Assembly: GCA_965246995.1 (NCBI GenBank)
Contig: OZ252008.1
Span: 2,046,001 to 2,110,000, forward strand
Direction: 5' to 3'
Source: VXRJ01 sp965246995
Lineage (GTDB): Bacteria; Acidobacteriota; Vicinamibacteria; Vicinamibacterales; UBA8438
Length of the DNA: 64,000 nt
The notes under the pieces: generated by a model
Told to the model about the DNA's origin: nothing
Seen by the model: only the letters and a program-made list of their open reading frames with translations
Database searches by the model: none
Shown: in pieces, positions 53,497-61,926 of the stretch
Numbering within the stretch: the stretch's first letter is position 1
How the letters are laid out: every line of letters begins with the position of its first letter
Made by a program: the position numbers and the translations under genes

Positions 53497-54267
53497 ATGA
53501 CCAGCCACGCAACCGATCTGGCGGTGTCGTGCCGCGGCCTCGTCAAGCGGTACGGCGATGTCGTCGCGGTAGCGGGGGTGGACTTCGACATCCGGCGGGG
53601 CGAGTGCTTCGGCCTGCTCGGGCCGAACGGTGCCGGAAAGACCACCACGATCGAGATACTGGAGGGAATCCTCGCGCCGGACGAGGGCGAGATCCGGATC
53701 CTGGGCGCTGCGTGGGGCGAGAACGACCATGCGCTACGGGCACGGCTCGGCATCCACCTGCAGGACGCACAGCTCGACGACAAGTTGTCCGTGGAGGAGA
53801 CTCTACGGCTGTTTCGTACCTTGTACCCGCGCGGTCGGCCGGTCGATGACGTGATCCGCCTGCTCGAACTGGACGCGAAGCGGAAGAGCTGGGTCAGCAC
53901 GCTCTCGGGCGGGCAGAAACAGCGTCTCGCGGTCGGCTGCGCCCTTGTCGGCAATCCTGATCTGCTGTTTCTGGACGAGCCGACGACCGGGCTCGATCCG
54001 CAATCCCGGCGGCAGCTCTGGGCACTGCTCGAGCGGTTCCGTGCCGACGGTGGCACCATCGTGCTCACCACGCACTACATGGACGAGGCGCAGGTGCTCT
54101 GTGACCGCCTAGTGATCATCGATGAGGGGCGCGTGATTGCCCAGGGGAGTCCGGACGAACTGATCGAGGCGATCGGCGTCCCGCATGTGACGAAGCCGAA
54201 GCCGCCGCGGGCGACGCTCGAGGATGTCTTCATGGCGCTTACCGGCCACCAGTTGCGCGATGAGTGA
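53497..54267 (+). CDS. ABC transporter ATP-binding protein (ABC-2 type exporter)
   Basis: 256 aa. Walker A GPNGAGKTTT, Q-loop HLQDAQLDDKLSVEE, signature LSGGQKQRLAVGCALVGNP, Walker B LLFLDEPTTGLDPQSRR, switch His in TTHYMDEA. It belongs to the DrrA/CcmA-like exporter ATPases. The permease gene overlaps its end by eight bases. Substrate unknown. Confidence 0.94.
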   Translation: MTSHATDLAVSCRGLVKRYGDVVAVAGVDFDIRRGECFGLLGPNGAGKTTTIEILEGILAPDEGEIRILGAAWGENDHALRARLGIHLQDAQLDDKLSVEETLRLFRTLYPRGRPVDDVIRLLELDAKRKSWVSTLSGGQKQRLAVGCALVGNPDLLFLDEPTTGLDPQSRRQLWALLERFRADGGTIVLTTHYMDEAQVLCDRLVIIDEGRVIAQGSPDELIEAIGVPHVTKPKPPRATLEDVFMALTGHQLRDE

Positions 54268-55036
54268 GCGAGCGGCCGGCGTGGTCCGGCATCCGTTCGT
54301 CGAGCTGACACTGACCCGGCTGCTGCTGATGGTGCGTGAGCCTGAAATGCTCTTTTGGGTCTTCGTCTTTCCGATCCTGATGACGCTGGCCCTCGGTCTG
54401 GCGTTCGACGGACCGGGCGAGGCGGCGGCGGCGCCCGGTTACCGGTATGTCGACTGGTTGATCCCGGGATTGCTCGGAATGAACATCATGGGGACCGGGA
54501 TGTGGGGGATCGGTTTCACGGTGGTGGTCCAACGGTCGCGCAAGCTGCTGAAGCGGATGATCGCGACGCCGATGCGCCGTCCGCACTATCTCGGATCGCT
54601 TGTCGCGGCGCGCTTGTTGCTGCTTGGCGTTGAGGTGGCGGCCCTGCTGGGCGTCGCCTGGCTGGTCTTCGATATTCCGATCGAAGGGTCGTTCGTCACG
54701 CTGGCGCTTGTCACATTCGTCGGCGCGATGGCCTTCGGCGGCATCGGCCTCCTGACGGCTGCCCGGCCTCGGACGATCGAGGGCGTGTCGGGCATCATGA
54801 ACGTCGTGATGGTCCCGATGTGGATCGCATCAGGCGTCTTCTTCGCCGCGTCGAACTATCCCGATTCACTACAGCCGTTCATTCAGGCCATGCCGCTGAC
54901 GGCGCTCATCGATGCGTTGCGTGGGGTCATGCTGCACGGTGACGGACTCGTGACGATCGGGCCGGAACTGTTGATCCTGCTTGCCTGGACCAGCGGCAGT
55001 TTCGTACTGGCGCTACGTCTGTTCCGATGGAGGTGA
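54260..55036 (+). CDS. ABC-2 type transporter permease
   Basis: 258 aa, six helices (for instance MLFWVFVFPILMTLALGLAF and WIASGVFFAASNYP). The ABC-2 signature MPLTALIDALRG is near the C-terminus. The ATG at 54260 (MSERAAG) overlaps the ATPase stop; the two form an exporter. The ribosome site of the following peptidase gene spans this gene's stop codon. Confidence 0.92.
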   Translation: MSERAAGVVRHPFVELTLTRLLLMVREPEMLFWVFVFPILMTLALGLAFDGPGEAAAAPGYRYVDWLIPGLLGMNIMGTGMWGIGFTVVVQRSRKLLKRMIATPMRRPHYLGSLVAARLLLLGVEVAALLGVAWLVFDIPIEGSFVTLALVTFVGAMAFGGIGLLTAARPRTIEGVSGIMNVVMVPMWIASGVFFAASNYPDSLQPFIQAMPLTALIDALRGVMLHGDGLVTIGPELLILLAWTSGSFVLALRLFRWR

Positions 55037-55041
55037 AACGG

Positions 55042-56847
55042 ATGATGGGGCACCGCAACGCTTTCGCCGCGGCATGCCTGGGAGCCGCGGTGCTGGTTGG
55101 GTGCGGCGACGAGGGGCCGCCGTTGCCCACCGCCGCCGACACGGACGCGTTCGTCAACGACGCCGAAGCCCGTTTGCTCGAGTTGCGCATCGCGGCGGAG
55201 CAGGCCGCCTGGGTGCAGCAGAACTTCATCTCGGAGGAGACAAACGCGCTCGCGGCCGCCGCCAACGCCGAACTGATGGGGGCGACAACCGAACTGGCGA
55301 CGGAGGCTGCGCGCTTCGGAGCTATCGCGTTGCCGGAGGAGCTGACGCGCAAGCTGACGCTGCTCCGGACCTTTCTCGCCGCCGTCGCGCCCTCTGACAC
55401 GGACTTGCAGCAGGAGCTGGCCGGGATTCAGGCGGAGATGGAGGCAGCCTACGGCCGGGGGGAGTACTGCCCGGACGATGATTGCCTCGACCTGCCCGCG
55501 CTGGAGCGCATCCTGGCTGAGTCGCGCAACACCGACGAGCTGATCGCGGCATGGGAGGGGTGGCGATCGGTCGCGATTCCGCTCCGGCCACGGTACGGAC
55601 GTTTCGTCGAGATCGCCAACGCGGGTGCCGAGGAACTCGGCTTCAGCGATGCGGGCGCGATGTGGCGCTCGGCCTACGACATGCCGGCGGATGCGTTCCG
55701 AACCGAACTCGACCGGCTCTGGGGCCAGGTGCGCCCACTGTACGAATCGCTCCACTGCCTGGTTCGGGCCGAACTGGGTGATACCTACGGCACCGCGATA
55801 GTGCCGCCGACCGGCCCGATCCCTGCGCACCTGCTAGGCAACATGTGGGCGCAGAGCTGGGGCAACGTCATCGACCTCGTGACGCCGGATGGCGCTGGCG
55901 CGGGGGTCGATCTGACGCGGCAGCTGGATCGGCGCGACGTCGACGCGGTCGAGATGGTCCGTTACGGCGAGCGCTTCTTCAGTTCCCTCGGATTCGACCC
56001 GCTGCCCGATACCTTCTGGGAACGTTCGCTATTCGTGCAGCCGGCGGACCGCGACGTCGTCTGTCACGCGAGCGCCTGGAACGTCAACTACGACCAGGAT
56101 GTCCGGATCAAGATGTGCATCGAACCGACCGGCGAGCACTTCGCGACGATCCACCATGAACTGGGGCACACGTACTACCAGCGGGCCTACCGGCGCCAGG
56201 ATCCGCTCTTCCGCAGCGGCGCGCACGACGGGTTCCACGAGGGGATCGGTGACGCGGTCGCGCTGTCCATCACGCCGGAGTACCTGGTGGAGGTGGGACT
56301 GCTCGACCGCGCTCCGTCAGCGGCGGGAGATATCCCGTTCCTCCTGCGGCAGGCGCTCGACAAGGTGGCATTCCTTCCGTTCGGCCTGCTCGTGGATCAG
56401 TGGCGGTGGCAGGTCTTCAACGGCGAGGTGCTCCCGGATCGGTACACCGAGGCGTGGTGGGAACTGCGTGAGTCGTACCAGGGGGTGGTCGCGCCGGTCC
56501 CGCGCACCGAGGCTGATTTCGACCCGGGTGCGAAGTACCACGTCCCCGCCAACGTGCCGTACGCCCGCTACTTCCTGGCGCATATTCTTCAGTTCCAGTT
56601 CCACCGCGCGTTGTGCGAGGCCGCCGGTGTCGACGGACCTTTGCATCGTTGCTCGATCTACGGCAGCCGGGCCGCGGGGCAGCGGCTCGCCTCGCTTCTC
56701 CGGATGGGGGCGAGTCGGCCGTGGCCGGAGGCCCTCGAGGCGATTGCCGGCACGCGCGAAATGGATGCGCGCGCGCTCCTTGACTACTTCGCCCCGCTCG
56801 ATGCCTGGTTGGACGAGCAGAACGCCGGCCGGGCCTGCGGCTGGTAG
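55042..56847 (+). CDS. M2 family peptidyl-dipeptidase (ACE-like lipoprotein)
   Basis: 601 aa zinc peptidase related to angiotensin-converting enzyme; removes C-terminal dipeptides. Signal peptide with lipobox LVGC (Cys about residue 21), so it is probably a lipoprotein facing the periplasm or surface. The zinc site HHELGH is followed by the third ligand Glu in HEGIGDA. Substrate-binding stretches such as KYHVPANVPYARYF are conserved. The ATG at 55042 follows GGAGGTGA at five bases, better than an ATG at 55027. Coupled to the ABC exporter genes, which may hint at peptide traffic. Confidence 0.92.
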   Translation: MMGHRNAFAAACLGAAVLVGCGDEGPPLPTAADTDAFVNDAEARLLELRIAAEQAAWVQQNFISEETNALAAAANAELMGATTELATEAARFGAIALPEELTRKLTLLRTFLAAVAPSDTDLQQELAGIQAEMEAAYGRGEYCPDDDCLDLPALERILAESRNTDELIAAWEGWRSVAIPLRPRYGRFVEIANAGAEELGFSDAGAMWRSAYDMPADAFRTELDRLWGQVRPLYESLHCLVRAELGDTYGTAIVPPTGPIPAHLLGNMWAQSWGNVIDLVTPDGAGAGVDLTRQLDRRDVDAVEMVRYGERFFSSLGFDPLPDTFWERSLFVQPADRDVVCHASAWNVNYDQDVRIKMCIEPTGEHFATIHHELGHTYYQRAYRRQDPLFRSGAHDGFHEGIGDAVALSITPEYLVEVGLLDRAPSAAGDIPFLLRQALDKVAFLPFGLLVDQWRWQVFNGEVLPDRYTEAWWELRESYQGVVAPVPRTEADFDPGAKYHVPANVPYARYFLAHILQFQFHRALCEAAGVDGPLHRCSIYGSRAAGQRLASLLRMGASRPWPEALEAIAGTREMDARALLDYFAPLDAWLDEQNAGRACGW

Positions 56848-56869
56848 GCCTGCGTCGGCCAGCGACGAT

Positions 56870-57268
56870 TCAGACGCGGTCGGTTCCGGAGTACTCGATG
56901 TCGGTCACCGGCTCGAGCCACGTCGTCTTCGAGTTGATGTTGATCGCGACGTGGGTCATCGGGCCGTCGGCCGACGCGCCGTGCCAGTGACGCTCCCCCG
57001 GTGCGATGCAGGCGACATCACCCGTCGCCAGTTCCGTCACGGGTTCACCATCTTTCTGCAGCCGACAAGTGCCGGACACGACGATCAGCAGCTGCGGGCC
57101 GCTGTGCGTGTGCCAGTTGGTTCGGGCGGCGGCCTCGAACTCCACCCGGAAGCCGTGGACCGCGGGGTTATCCGACAGTCCCTGCAACCGGGTCAGGCGC
57201 GCCTGCCCAACGAAGGTGTTCGGATCGGACGCCTCGGAGCAGAGCTCGGTCAGATGTGCGATCTGCAT
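56870..57268 (-). CDS. small cupin-domain protein
   Basis: 132 aa single cupin barrel. Metal-binding motif 1 reads TNWHTHSGPQLLIVVSG (two His and Gln/Leu in the Glu place) and motif 2 PGERHWHGAS. Resembles the (R)-mandelonitrile lyase-like/carboxymuconolactone-associated cupins, but activity is unknown. It shares its reading frame with a long spurious opening upstream; homology starts at the ATG MQIAHLTE at 57268. It lies 14 bases behind the lactate permease gene, likely co-transcribed. Confidence 0.82.
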   Translation of the reverse strand: MQIAHLTELCSEASDPNTFVGQARLTRLQGLSDNPAVHGFRVEFEAAARTNWHTHSGPQLLIVVSGTCRLQKDGEPVTELATGDVACIAPGERHWHGASADGPMTHVAININSKTTWLEPVTDIEYSGTDRV

Positions 57269-57282
57269 GATCCGTTTCCCGG

Positions 57283-59052
57283 CTAGCCCGCCGTCGCCGG
57301 CCGCCGGCCGTACCGCACGATCATGTAGATCGCGAGGCCAACGATTAGCGCGACGAGCACGGTGCCGATGTTCAGCAGCCCGGTCGTGGCGTAGGACACG
57401 AACAGGTAGCCGAGGGAGCCGGGCAGCAGCGCGTAGTAGACGAACGGGATCACCGTCAGCCGAATGACCGACCCCTCGCGCCCGAGCAGGCCGACGACCG
57501 CCGAGGCGGCGACGACGTTGTGGACGCAGATCATGTTGCCGGCCGCGCCGCCGATGGCTTGCAGGGCGACAATCCAGGTCGGATCCACGCCGATCCGCTC
57601 GCCCATGCCGAACTGGAAGAGCGAGAACATCATGTTGCTGACGGTGTTGCTGCCGGCCACCGCCGCGCCGATGCCGCCGATGAACGGTGCGAAGATCGGC
57701 CAGGCGCCGCCGGCGACGGCGGCCACGCCGTCGGCCAGCACGATCGGCATCTGCTCGTAGCCAGCGCCGCCCCCGCCGGTGTTCAGGAAGACCTGCACCA
57801 TCGGCACGGTGAAGACGAGGGCGACTGACGCGGCCGCCGATGCCTTGAGCGATGTCGACCAGGCCTTGACGTAGCGGTCGGTGGGAATCCGGTGCAACGC
57901 CATCGTGATGAGCGACGTGACGATGAAGAGCGTGCCTGGCAGGTAGAGCGGCTGGAAGCTGGCGGTAATCGACGTGCCGAAGATCTCCGGCCAGCTCACG
58001 ACCCAGCCCTGGAGGAAGACGCGCAGCGGATCGACGAGCCGCGACGCCAGCAGCAGCGCCGCGACGACGACGTACGGCAGCCACGCCTTGAACAGGCTCA
58101 TCGACCCGCCGTGGGCAACGTCCGTCACCTCGATCGACCCGGTCCACTCGGCTGGCCAGTTGTCCTTCGAGTCGAACTCCCACGCCTCGTCGGCCTTCGG
58201 AATGAGGAAGCCGGCGCGCGCCGCACTCACGACGATGATCAGCCCGGCCATGCTCCCGATGAGCGCCGGAAACTCCGGCCCCAGGAAGTAGGCGGCGGCG
58301 AGGTACGGCACCGTCATCGCCAGGGCCGCGAAGATCGCGAACGGCCAGATCTGTATCCCCTCGGCGAGCGAGCGGCTCTTGCCGAAGAAGCGGGTCATGA
58401 ACGAGACGAGGATGAGCGGGATCAGGGTCCCGGCGATGGCGTGCAGGATGGCGACCTTCAGCCCGATGAACGCCAGAAAGTCGGTCCACTCGGCGTAGCC
58501 CGCCTGTGCGGCGTAGGCGACGATCTCGGGGTTCGTGCCCTGGCCCAGGCCCGTGTTGACGCCCACCAGGATCGGCGTGCCGAGGGCGCCGAAGCTGACT
58601 GGCGTGCTCTGGATGATCATGCCGGCGGTTACGGCGGCCATCCCGGGGAATCCGAGGCCGACCAGGAGCGGAACGGCCACGGCGGCGGGCGTTCCGAAGC
58701 CGGCGGAGCCCTCGATGAAAGCGCCGAACAGCCAGGCGATGATGATCACCTGGACGCGCCGGTCGGGCGTGATGTCGGTGAATCCCTGCCGGATGGTCTT
58801 GATGGCGCCGCTCTCCTGCAGCGTGTTCAGCAGCAGGATGGCCCCGAAGATGATGTAGAGCAGCGTGAACGCGACGATCAGGCCATTGATGCTCGCGGCG
58901 ACCACCTGCAGACCGGGTACCTGCCAAACGACAAGCGCCAGCACCACTGCCGTGATGTACGAGAGCGGCATCGCGCGGCTCGCCGGCCAGCGGAGGCCAA
59001 CCAGAAACACCGCGACGACAATGATCGGAAGCAGTGACAGGATCGTCAGCAT
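57283..59052 (-). CDS. L-lactate permease (LctP family)
   Basis: 589 aa, about 13 helices. Family stretches: ESGAIKTIRQGFTDITPDRRVQ, GSAGFGTPAAVAVPLLVGLGFPG, PVSFGALGTPI and the C-terminal NMICVHNVVAASAVVGLLGREG. Imports lactate or glycolate with protons. Ribosome site AGGGAGGG before the ATG and a TATAGT (59088-59083) upstream. No lactate dehydrogenase gene is next to it. Confidence 0.93.
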   Translation of the reverse strand: MLTILSLLPIIVVAVFLVGLRWPASRAMPLSYITAVVLALVVWQVPGLQVVAASINGLIVAFTLLYIIFGAILLLNTLQESGAIKTIRQGFTDITPDRRVQVIIIAWLFGAFIEGSAGFGTPAAVAVPLLVGLGFPGMAAVTAGMIIQSTPVSFGALGTPILVGVNTGLGQGTNPEIVAYAAQAGYAEWTDFLAFIGLKVAILHAIAGTLIPLILVSFMTRFFGKSRSLAEGIQIWPFAIFAALAMTVPYLAAAYFLGPEFPALIGSMAGLIIVVSAARAGFLIPKADEAWEFDSKDNWPAEWTGSIEVTDVAHGGSMSLFKAWLPYVVVAALLLASRLVDPLRVFLQGWVVSWPEIFGTSITASFQPLYLPGTLFIVTSLITMALHRIPTDRYVKAWSTSLKASAAASVALVFTVPMVQVFLNTGGGGAGYEQMPIVLADGVAAVAGGAWPIFAPFIGGIGAAVAGSNTVSNMMFSLFQFGMGERIGVDPTWIVALQAIGGAAGNMICVHNVVAASAVVGLLGREGSVIRLTVIPFVYYALLPGSLGYLFVSYATTGLLNIGTVLVALIVGLAIYMIVRYGRRPATAG

Positions 59053-59116
59053 CGAAAGAGCCCTCCCTTACGCAGGCCGCCTACTATATCGCAGCCGCCG
59101 CCGCCGACCGCGCGGA

Positions 59117-60178
59117 TTACCGCGACATGTAGCTCCGCGTGTGGCCGGTCCGGCCGTTGGTCATCGTCCAGCTCCGGCCGTCTGCTGCCACGGTCGCCTT
59201 GATCCAGTGGCCCGCGCACTCGTCCTCTTCCGTCAGATTGGCGATCAGCGCCTCGTCGGTGTTGTAGGCCGCGTCGTCCGCCAGGGCGAGATGCGCTTGC
59301 CAGACATCTTCTATGACGTCGGTTTGTTGCGCGACCACGAGGGAGTCGGGGGTGCCGCCCTTGCGCGGGCCGTTGTTGACCACCATGACCGTCGGCCGCA
59401 GTGCGCCGGTCAGTTCGGGGCGGATCGCGCCGTACCCGCCATGGTGAGGCGCCTGATAGAGATCGACGGCTCCGAGGCGATTTTCCGGGCACGCGAGGGC
59501 GTGTTCACGGTCAGGGGTCAGGTCACCCATGTTGAGGAACTGGAAGGCGCCGAACGAGAGCAGATAGCCCAGGCTGTGGCCGTTCTCGCCCATATCCGGT
59601 TCGGGTTCGCTGGCGGCGCTGCAGAGCGGATTGGGCCCGCGCGGCTCGAGGGTGTCGATGAGTGACCGGTGCGCCGCAATGAACGACAGCTCGATGCGGC
59701 GGAGCGGGAGCTTGTCGCCCGGGGCGACGCTCCGGCGACGGCCCTCGGCCACCGCCACGTACTCGTCCCACAGGGGCCGGCTCGATTCGCGATTCAACTC
59801 GACGCTGTCGCCATGGTCCACCAACTGGCCGATCGGGACCCGTTCGGCGAGGGCGCTGATGCCGCCGACGTGGTCGGTGTGGAAATGGGAGATCAGCACG
59901 TAGTCCAGCTCGCTCAGGTCGGCATCCTCCATCGCGGCAAGAATGCGGTCGGTGTCGCGACCGTCGGGACGAGGCCACCCGGTGTCCATCAGGATCGACT
60001 CGCGCTCGGGGGTCAGTACCAGCGTCGCTGCGCCTCCTTCCACGTCGATCCAGTAGATGTCGAGGGTTCGGCCGGAGGTCTGAGCCCCGGCTGACAGGGT
60101 GAGGGCGAGCGTGAATAGTCCGGCCGACAGCAAGAGCGCGGGCCGGGAGAAACGGCGTCGCGGAGCATGGCGGGTCAT
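59117..60178 (-). CDS. exported metallo-beta-lactamase-fold hydrolase (ComEC-like MBL)
   Basis: 353 aa. Signal peptide (LLLSAGLFTLALTLSAGAQ), then a metallo-beta-lactamase domain of the ComEC/Rec2 type: DVEGGAATLVLTPE, LMDTGW, the metal motif SHFHTDHVGG, and later Asp in MGDL and His-His in APHHGG. Substrate unknown; acts outside the cytoplasm. Strong AGGAGG ribosome site and a TATAAT (60215-60210) fix the start. It is divergent from a ComEA-like gene. Confidence 0.88.
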   Translation of the reverse strand: MTRHAPRRRFSRPALLLSAGLFTLALTLSAGAQTSGRTLDIYWIDVEGGAATLVLTPERESILMDTGWPRPDGRDTDRILAAMEDADLSELDYVLISHFHTDHVGGISALAERVPIGQLVDHGDSVELNRESSRPLWDEYVAVAEGRRRSVAPGDKLPLRRIELSFIAAHRSLIDTLEPRGPNPLCSAASEPEPDMGENGHSLGYLLSFGAFQFLNMGDLTPDREHALACPENRLGAVDLYQAPHHGGYGAIRPELTGALRPTVMVVNNGPRKGGTPDSLVVAQQTDVIEDVWQAHLALADDAAYNTDEALIANLTEEDECAGHWIKATVAADGRSWTMTNGRTGHTRSYMSR

Positions 60179-60209
60179 CGGGCCTCCTGGGGATGGCGTG
60201 CGTGGCCGC

Positions 60210-60215
60210 ATTATA
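60210..60215 (-). promoter_or_regulatory. -10 (TATAAT) of the MBL gene
   Basis: Perfect TATAAT, about 31 bases before the ATG and ahead of its AGGAGG ribosome site. No recognisable -35. Confidence 0.45.
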
Positions 60216-60441
60216 TCCACCCGGTTCCATATCCCGCGGTTTCCTGAGGGACTGTCAACGTCGGTTACGTCCCCGGCCGGAGCGGTTCGGTCAACGGAGA
60301 CGGGGCAATCCACCCGGCCTTCGTGGGGAAAGGAACTCCGCGCGATCTCGGGTTGCACCCTTGCCCCGGGTGGAATGGACGGCGCTGTCACCTCGGTTGC
60401 GGGGCGGGGTCCATTCGCCCCCCGCTTACGGAGGATTGCGG

Positions 60442-60576
60442 ATGGCACGGTTCTTGCTCTCCCTCTGCGCAGCCCTGCCGGCGAGAGCCGGTGGCGTCCA
60501 GGCCCGAATTACATGCTGCTCCCGGCAGGGCAGCGGACACGGCCCGGAAGTGCCGCCGCCGGTGTGCAGCGCATGA
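60442..60576 (+). CDS. possible small secreted peptide (44 aa)
   Basis: Unrecognised. ATG preceded by CGGAGG at seven bases. The peptide starts MARFLLSLCAALPARAGG, like a short signal peptide, and the remaining 26 residues hold three Cys (four in all) and end PPPVCSA. It ends 16 bases before the ComEA-like gene. Could be a leader peptide or chance. Confidence 0.3.
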   Translation: MARFLLSLCAALPARAGGVQARITCCSRQGSGHGPEVPPPVCSA

Positions 60577-60591
60577 AAACGGAGGTGCATC

Positions 60592-60930
60592 ATGACTCGG
60601 ACGGTTCTGCTCGCGGCGCTCTGCGCCGGACTCCTCATGTCGCTGGTGGCGACGCCCGCGGCTGCGGGATACCTGCCTACCCTGGAAACCCAAGCACAGG
60701 AGACGCCCCCTGCGGAAGAGCAGGTTGACCTCAATACCGCGACGGCAGCCGAACTCGAGGCGCTTCCTGGCATCGGTCCTCGGACGGCCGAACTGATCGT
60801 CGAGTACCGGCAGGGGCAACCGTTCACCAAGGTCGAGGATCTGATGAACATCCGAGGCATCGGGGAACGGACCTTCCTGCGGCTGCGACCGCTCATTCGG
60901 GTGGGCGATGCGGGTCCGGCTGGCCCGTAG
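60592..60930 (+). CDS. ComEA-like helix-hairpin-helix protein
   Basis: 112 aa. Signal peptide or anchor (residues 4-25), a short linker, then a double helix-hairpin-helix DNA-binding domain (VDLNTATAAELEALPGIGPRTAELIVEYR, then a second GIGERTFLRL). ComEA proteins bind incoming DNA in natural transformation; similar small exported HhH proteins also occur outside competence. Ribosome site GGAGGTG. It leads a run of pilus-type genes. Confidence 0.87.
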   Translation: MTRTVLLAALCAGLLMSLVATPAAAGYLPTLETQAQETPPAEEQVDLNTATAAELEALPGIGPRTAELIVEYRQGQPFTKVEDLMNIRGIGERTFLRLRPLIRVGDAGPAGP

Positions 60931-60940
60931 CGTGCTTCCA

Positions 60941-61615
60941 ATGGCCGCTCACGGACCACGCCGCAAGGGCCATGAGACGGGGGAGGCGGGATCCCGCGAG
61001 GGATCTCGCCTCCACGGCGCCGGCCGGTGCCATGCCGCGCGGGGTGCTTCGCTACTTGAGATGGTGGTGGCGGCCGGCCTGTTCGTCACGGTTGCCGGGT
61101 TGAGCATGCCGATGCTGACCGTGGCACGCCACCAGCAACAAGTCGCGAGCGCCGCCCGTTACCTCGGCGGCCGCATCATGTTGGCGCGTGCCGATGCTGC
61201 TCGCAGCGGCGCAACTGTCGGCCTCCAGTTCGTAAACCGTGACGGGCAGGTCGTTTTTCGCCCGTACCGGGATGGTGATGGAGACGGCGTGCGTACGGCG
61301 GACATCGGTAGCGGCGTGGATCGCCCTGTCGGTGAGGAGATCGCAATCGGCGATTTGTTCGAGGGGGTCCGTTTCTCGCTGAGCGCCGCGGTGCCGGAGG
61401 TTGGCTCCACCGCAGCGGCCGGTGACGGTGCCGATCCGGTGCGTCTCGGCGTCGCCGACATCCTGAGCGTAACGCCGCTCGGCACTGCTACCTCCGGCAC
61501 GCTGTACCTGCGAAGCCGGGAAGGACACCAGGTGGCGCTACGTGTGCTGGGCGCCACGGGACGCGTGCAGCACCACACCTATGACTTCCAGACGGGTCGA
61601 TGGCGGATCCGGTAA
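60941..61615 (+). CDS. type IV pseudopilin (GspH/FimT-like)
   Basis: 224 aa. Prepilin signature G|ASLLEMVVAAGLFVTVAG with Glu at +5 of the mature protein, then a GspH-type beta domain (about 90-220). The leader is unusually long (35 residues from the ATG at 60941; more from an ATG at 60908 that overlaps comEA). As a minor pilin it could prime pilus assembly or, beside ComEA, take part in DNA uptake. The start is uncertain. Confidence 0.8.
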   Translation: MAAHGPRRKGHETGEAGSREGSRLHGAGRCHAARGASLLEMVVAAGLFVTVAGLSMPMLTVARHQQQVASAARYLGGRIMLARADAARSGATVGLQFVNRDGQVVFRPYRDGDGDGVRTADIGSGVDRPVGEEIAIGDLFEGVRFSLSAAVPEVGSTAAAGDGADPVRLGVADILSVTPLGTATSGTLYLRSREGHQVALRVLGATGRVQHHTYDFQTGRWRIR

Positions 61616-61926
61616 CACCGGTGAAGATGCCGCGTCCGCCCGGAACGCCATCGTGGCTCACTGCCGTCCGCCTGCGACCGGGCGGCGCCGTCGAGCCGAT
61701 TGCCTGGACGCCGGCCGGCGTACTGGTTGAAGGGTATGCGCGGCTCGTGCCGACGGCCCGTGTCGTCGTGATCCTCGAAGGCGGCCCGGAGCCGCGCCAC
61801 CTGCCGGGTGAAGTCTGGAGCACCTGCATTACGTCGCTCGCGGGGCGTGCCGGGATGCGCTACAGGGCGGCGATTAGGTTCCGGCCACCGGTGGACATCG
61901 GGCGAGCAGCCGAGGAGAACGGATAG
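61600..61926 (+). CDS. hypothetical protein, possible PilZ-like fold
   Basis: 108 aa, not recognised with confidence. It starts within the end of the pseudopilin gene (16-base overlap) and its stop overlaps the next start by one base, so it is part of the same transcript. A beta-rich run of about 85 residues ends in MRYRAAIRFRPP, reminiscent of the C-terminal strand of PilZ domains, but the RxxxR motif needed for c-di-GMP is not clear. Confidence 0.6.
   Translation: MADPVTPVKMPRPPGTPSWLTAVRLRPGGAVEPIAWTPAGVLVEGYARLVPTARVVVILEGGPEPRHLPGEVWSTCITSLAGRAGMRYRAAIRFRPPVDIGRAAEENG

Larger units (their letters stand above)
60179..60591. other. 413-base intergenic region with a small ORF
   Basis: Between the divergent MBL and ComEA-like genes. 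It contains the minus-strand TATAAT at 60210-60215 for the MBL gene, and a possible small gene at 60442-60576. Nothing else was recognised. Confidence 0.6.

Noticed and set aside
57269..58927. N-terminal extension of the cupin gene (total 685 codons)
   Set aside because: It lies antisense-frame over the lactate permease gene on the same strand in another frame; only the last 132 codons match a family.
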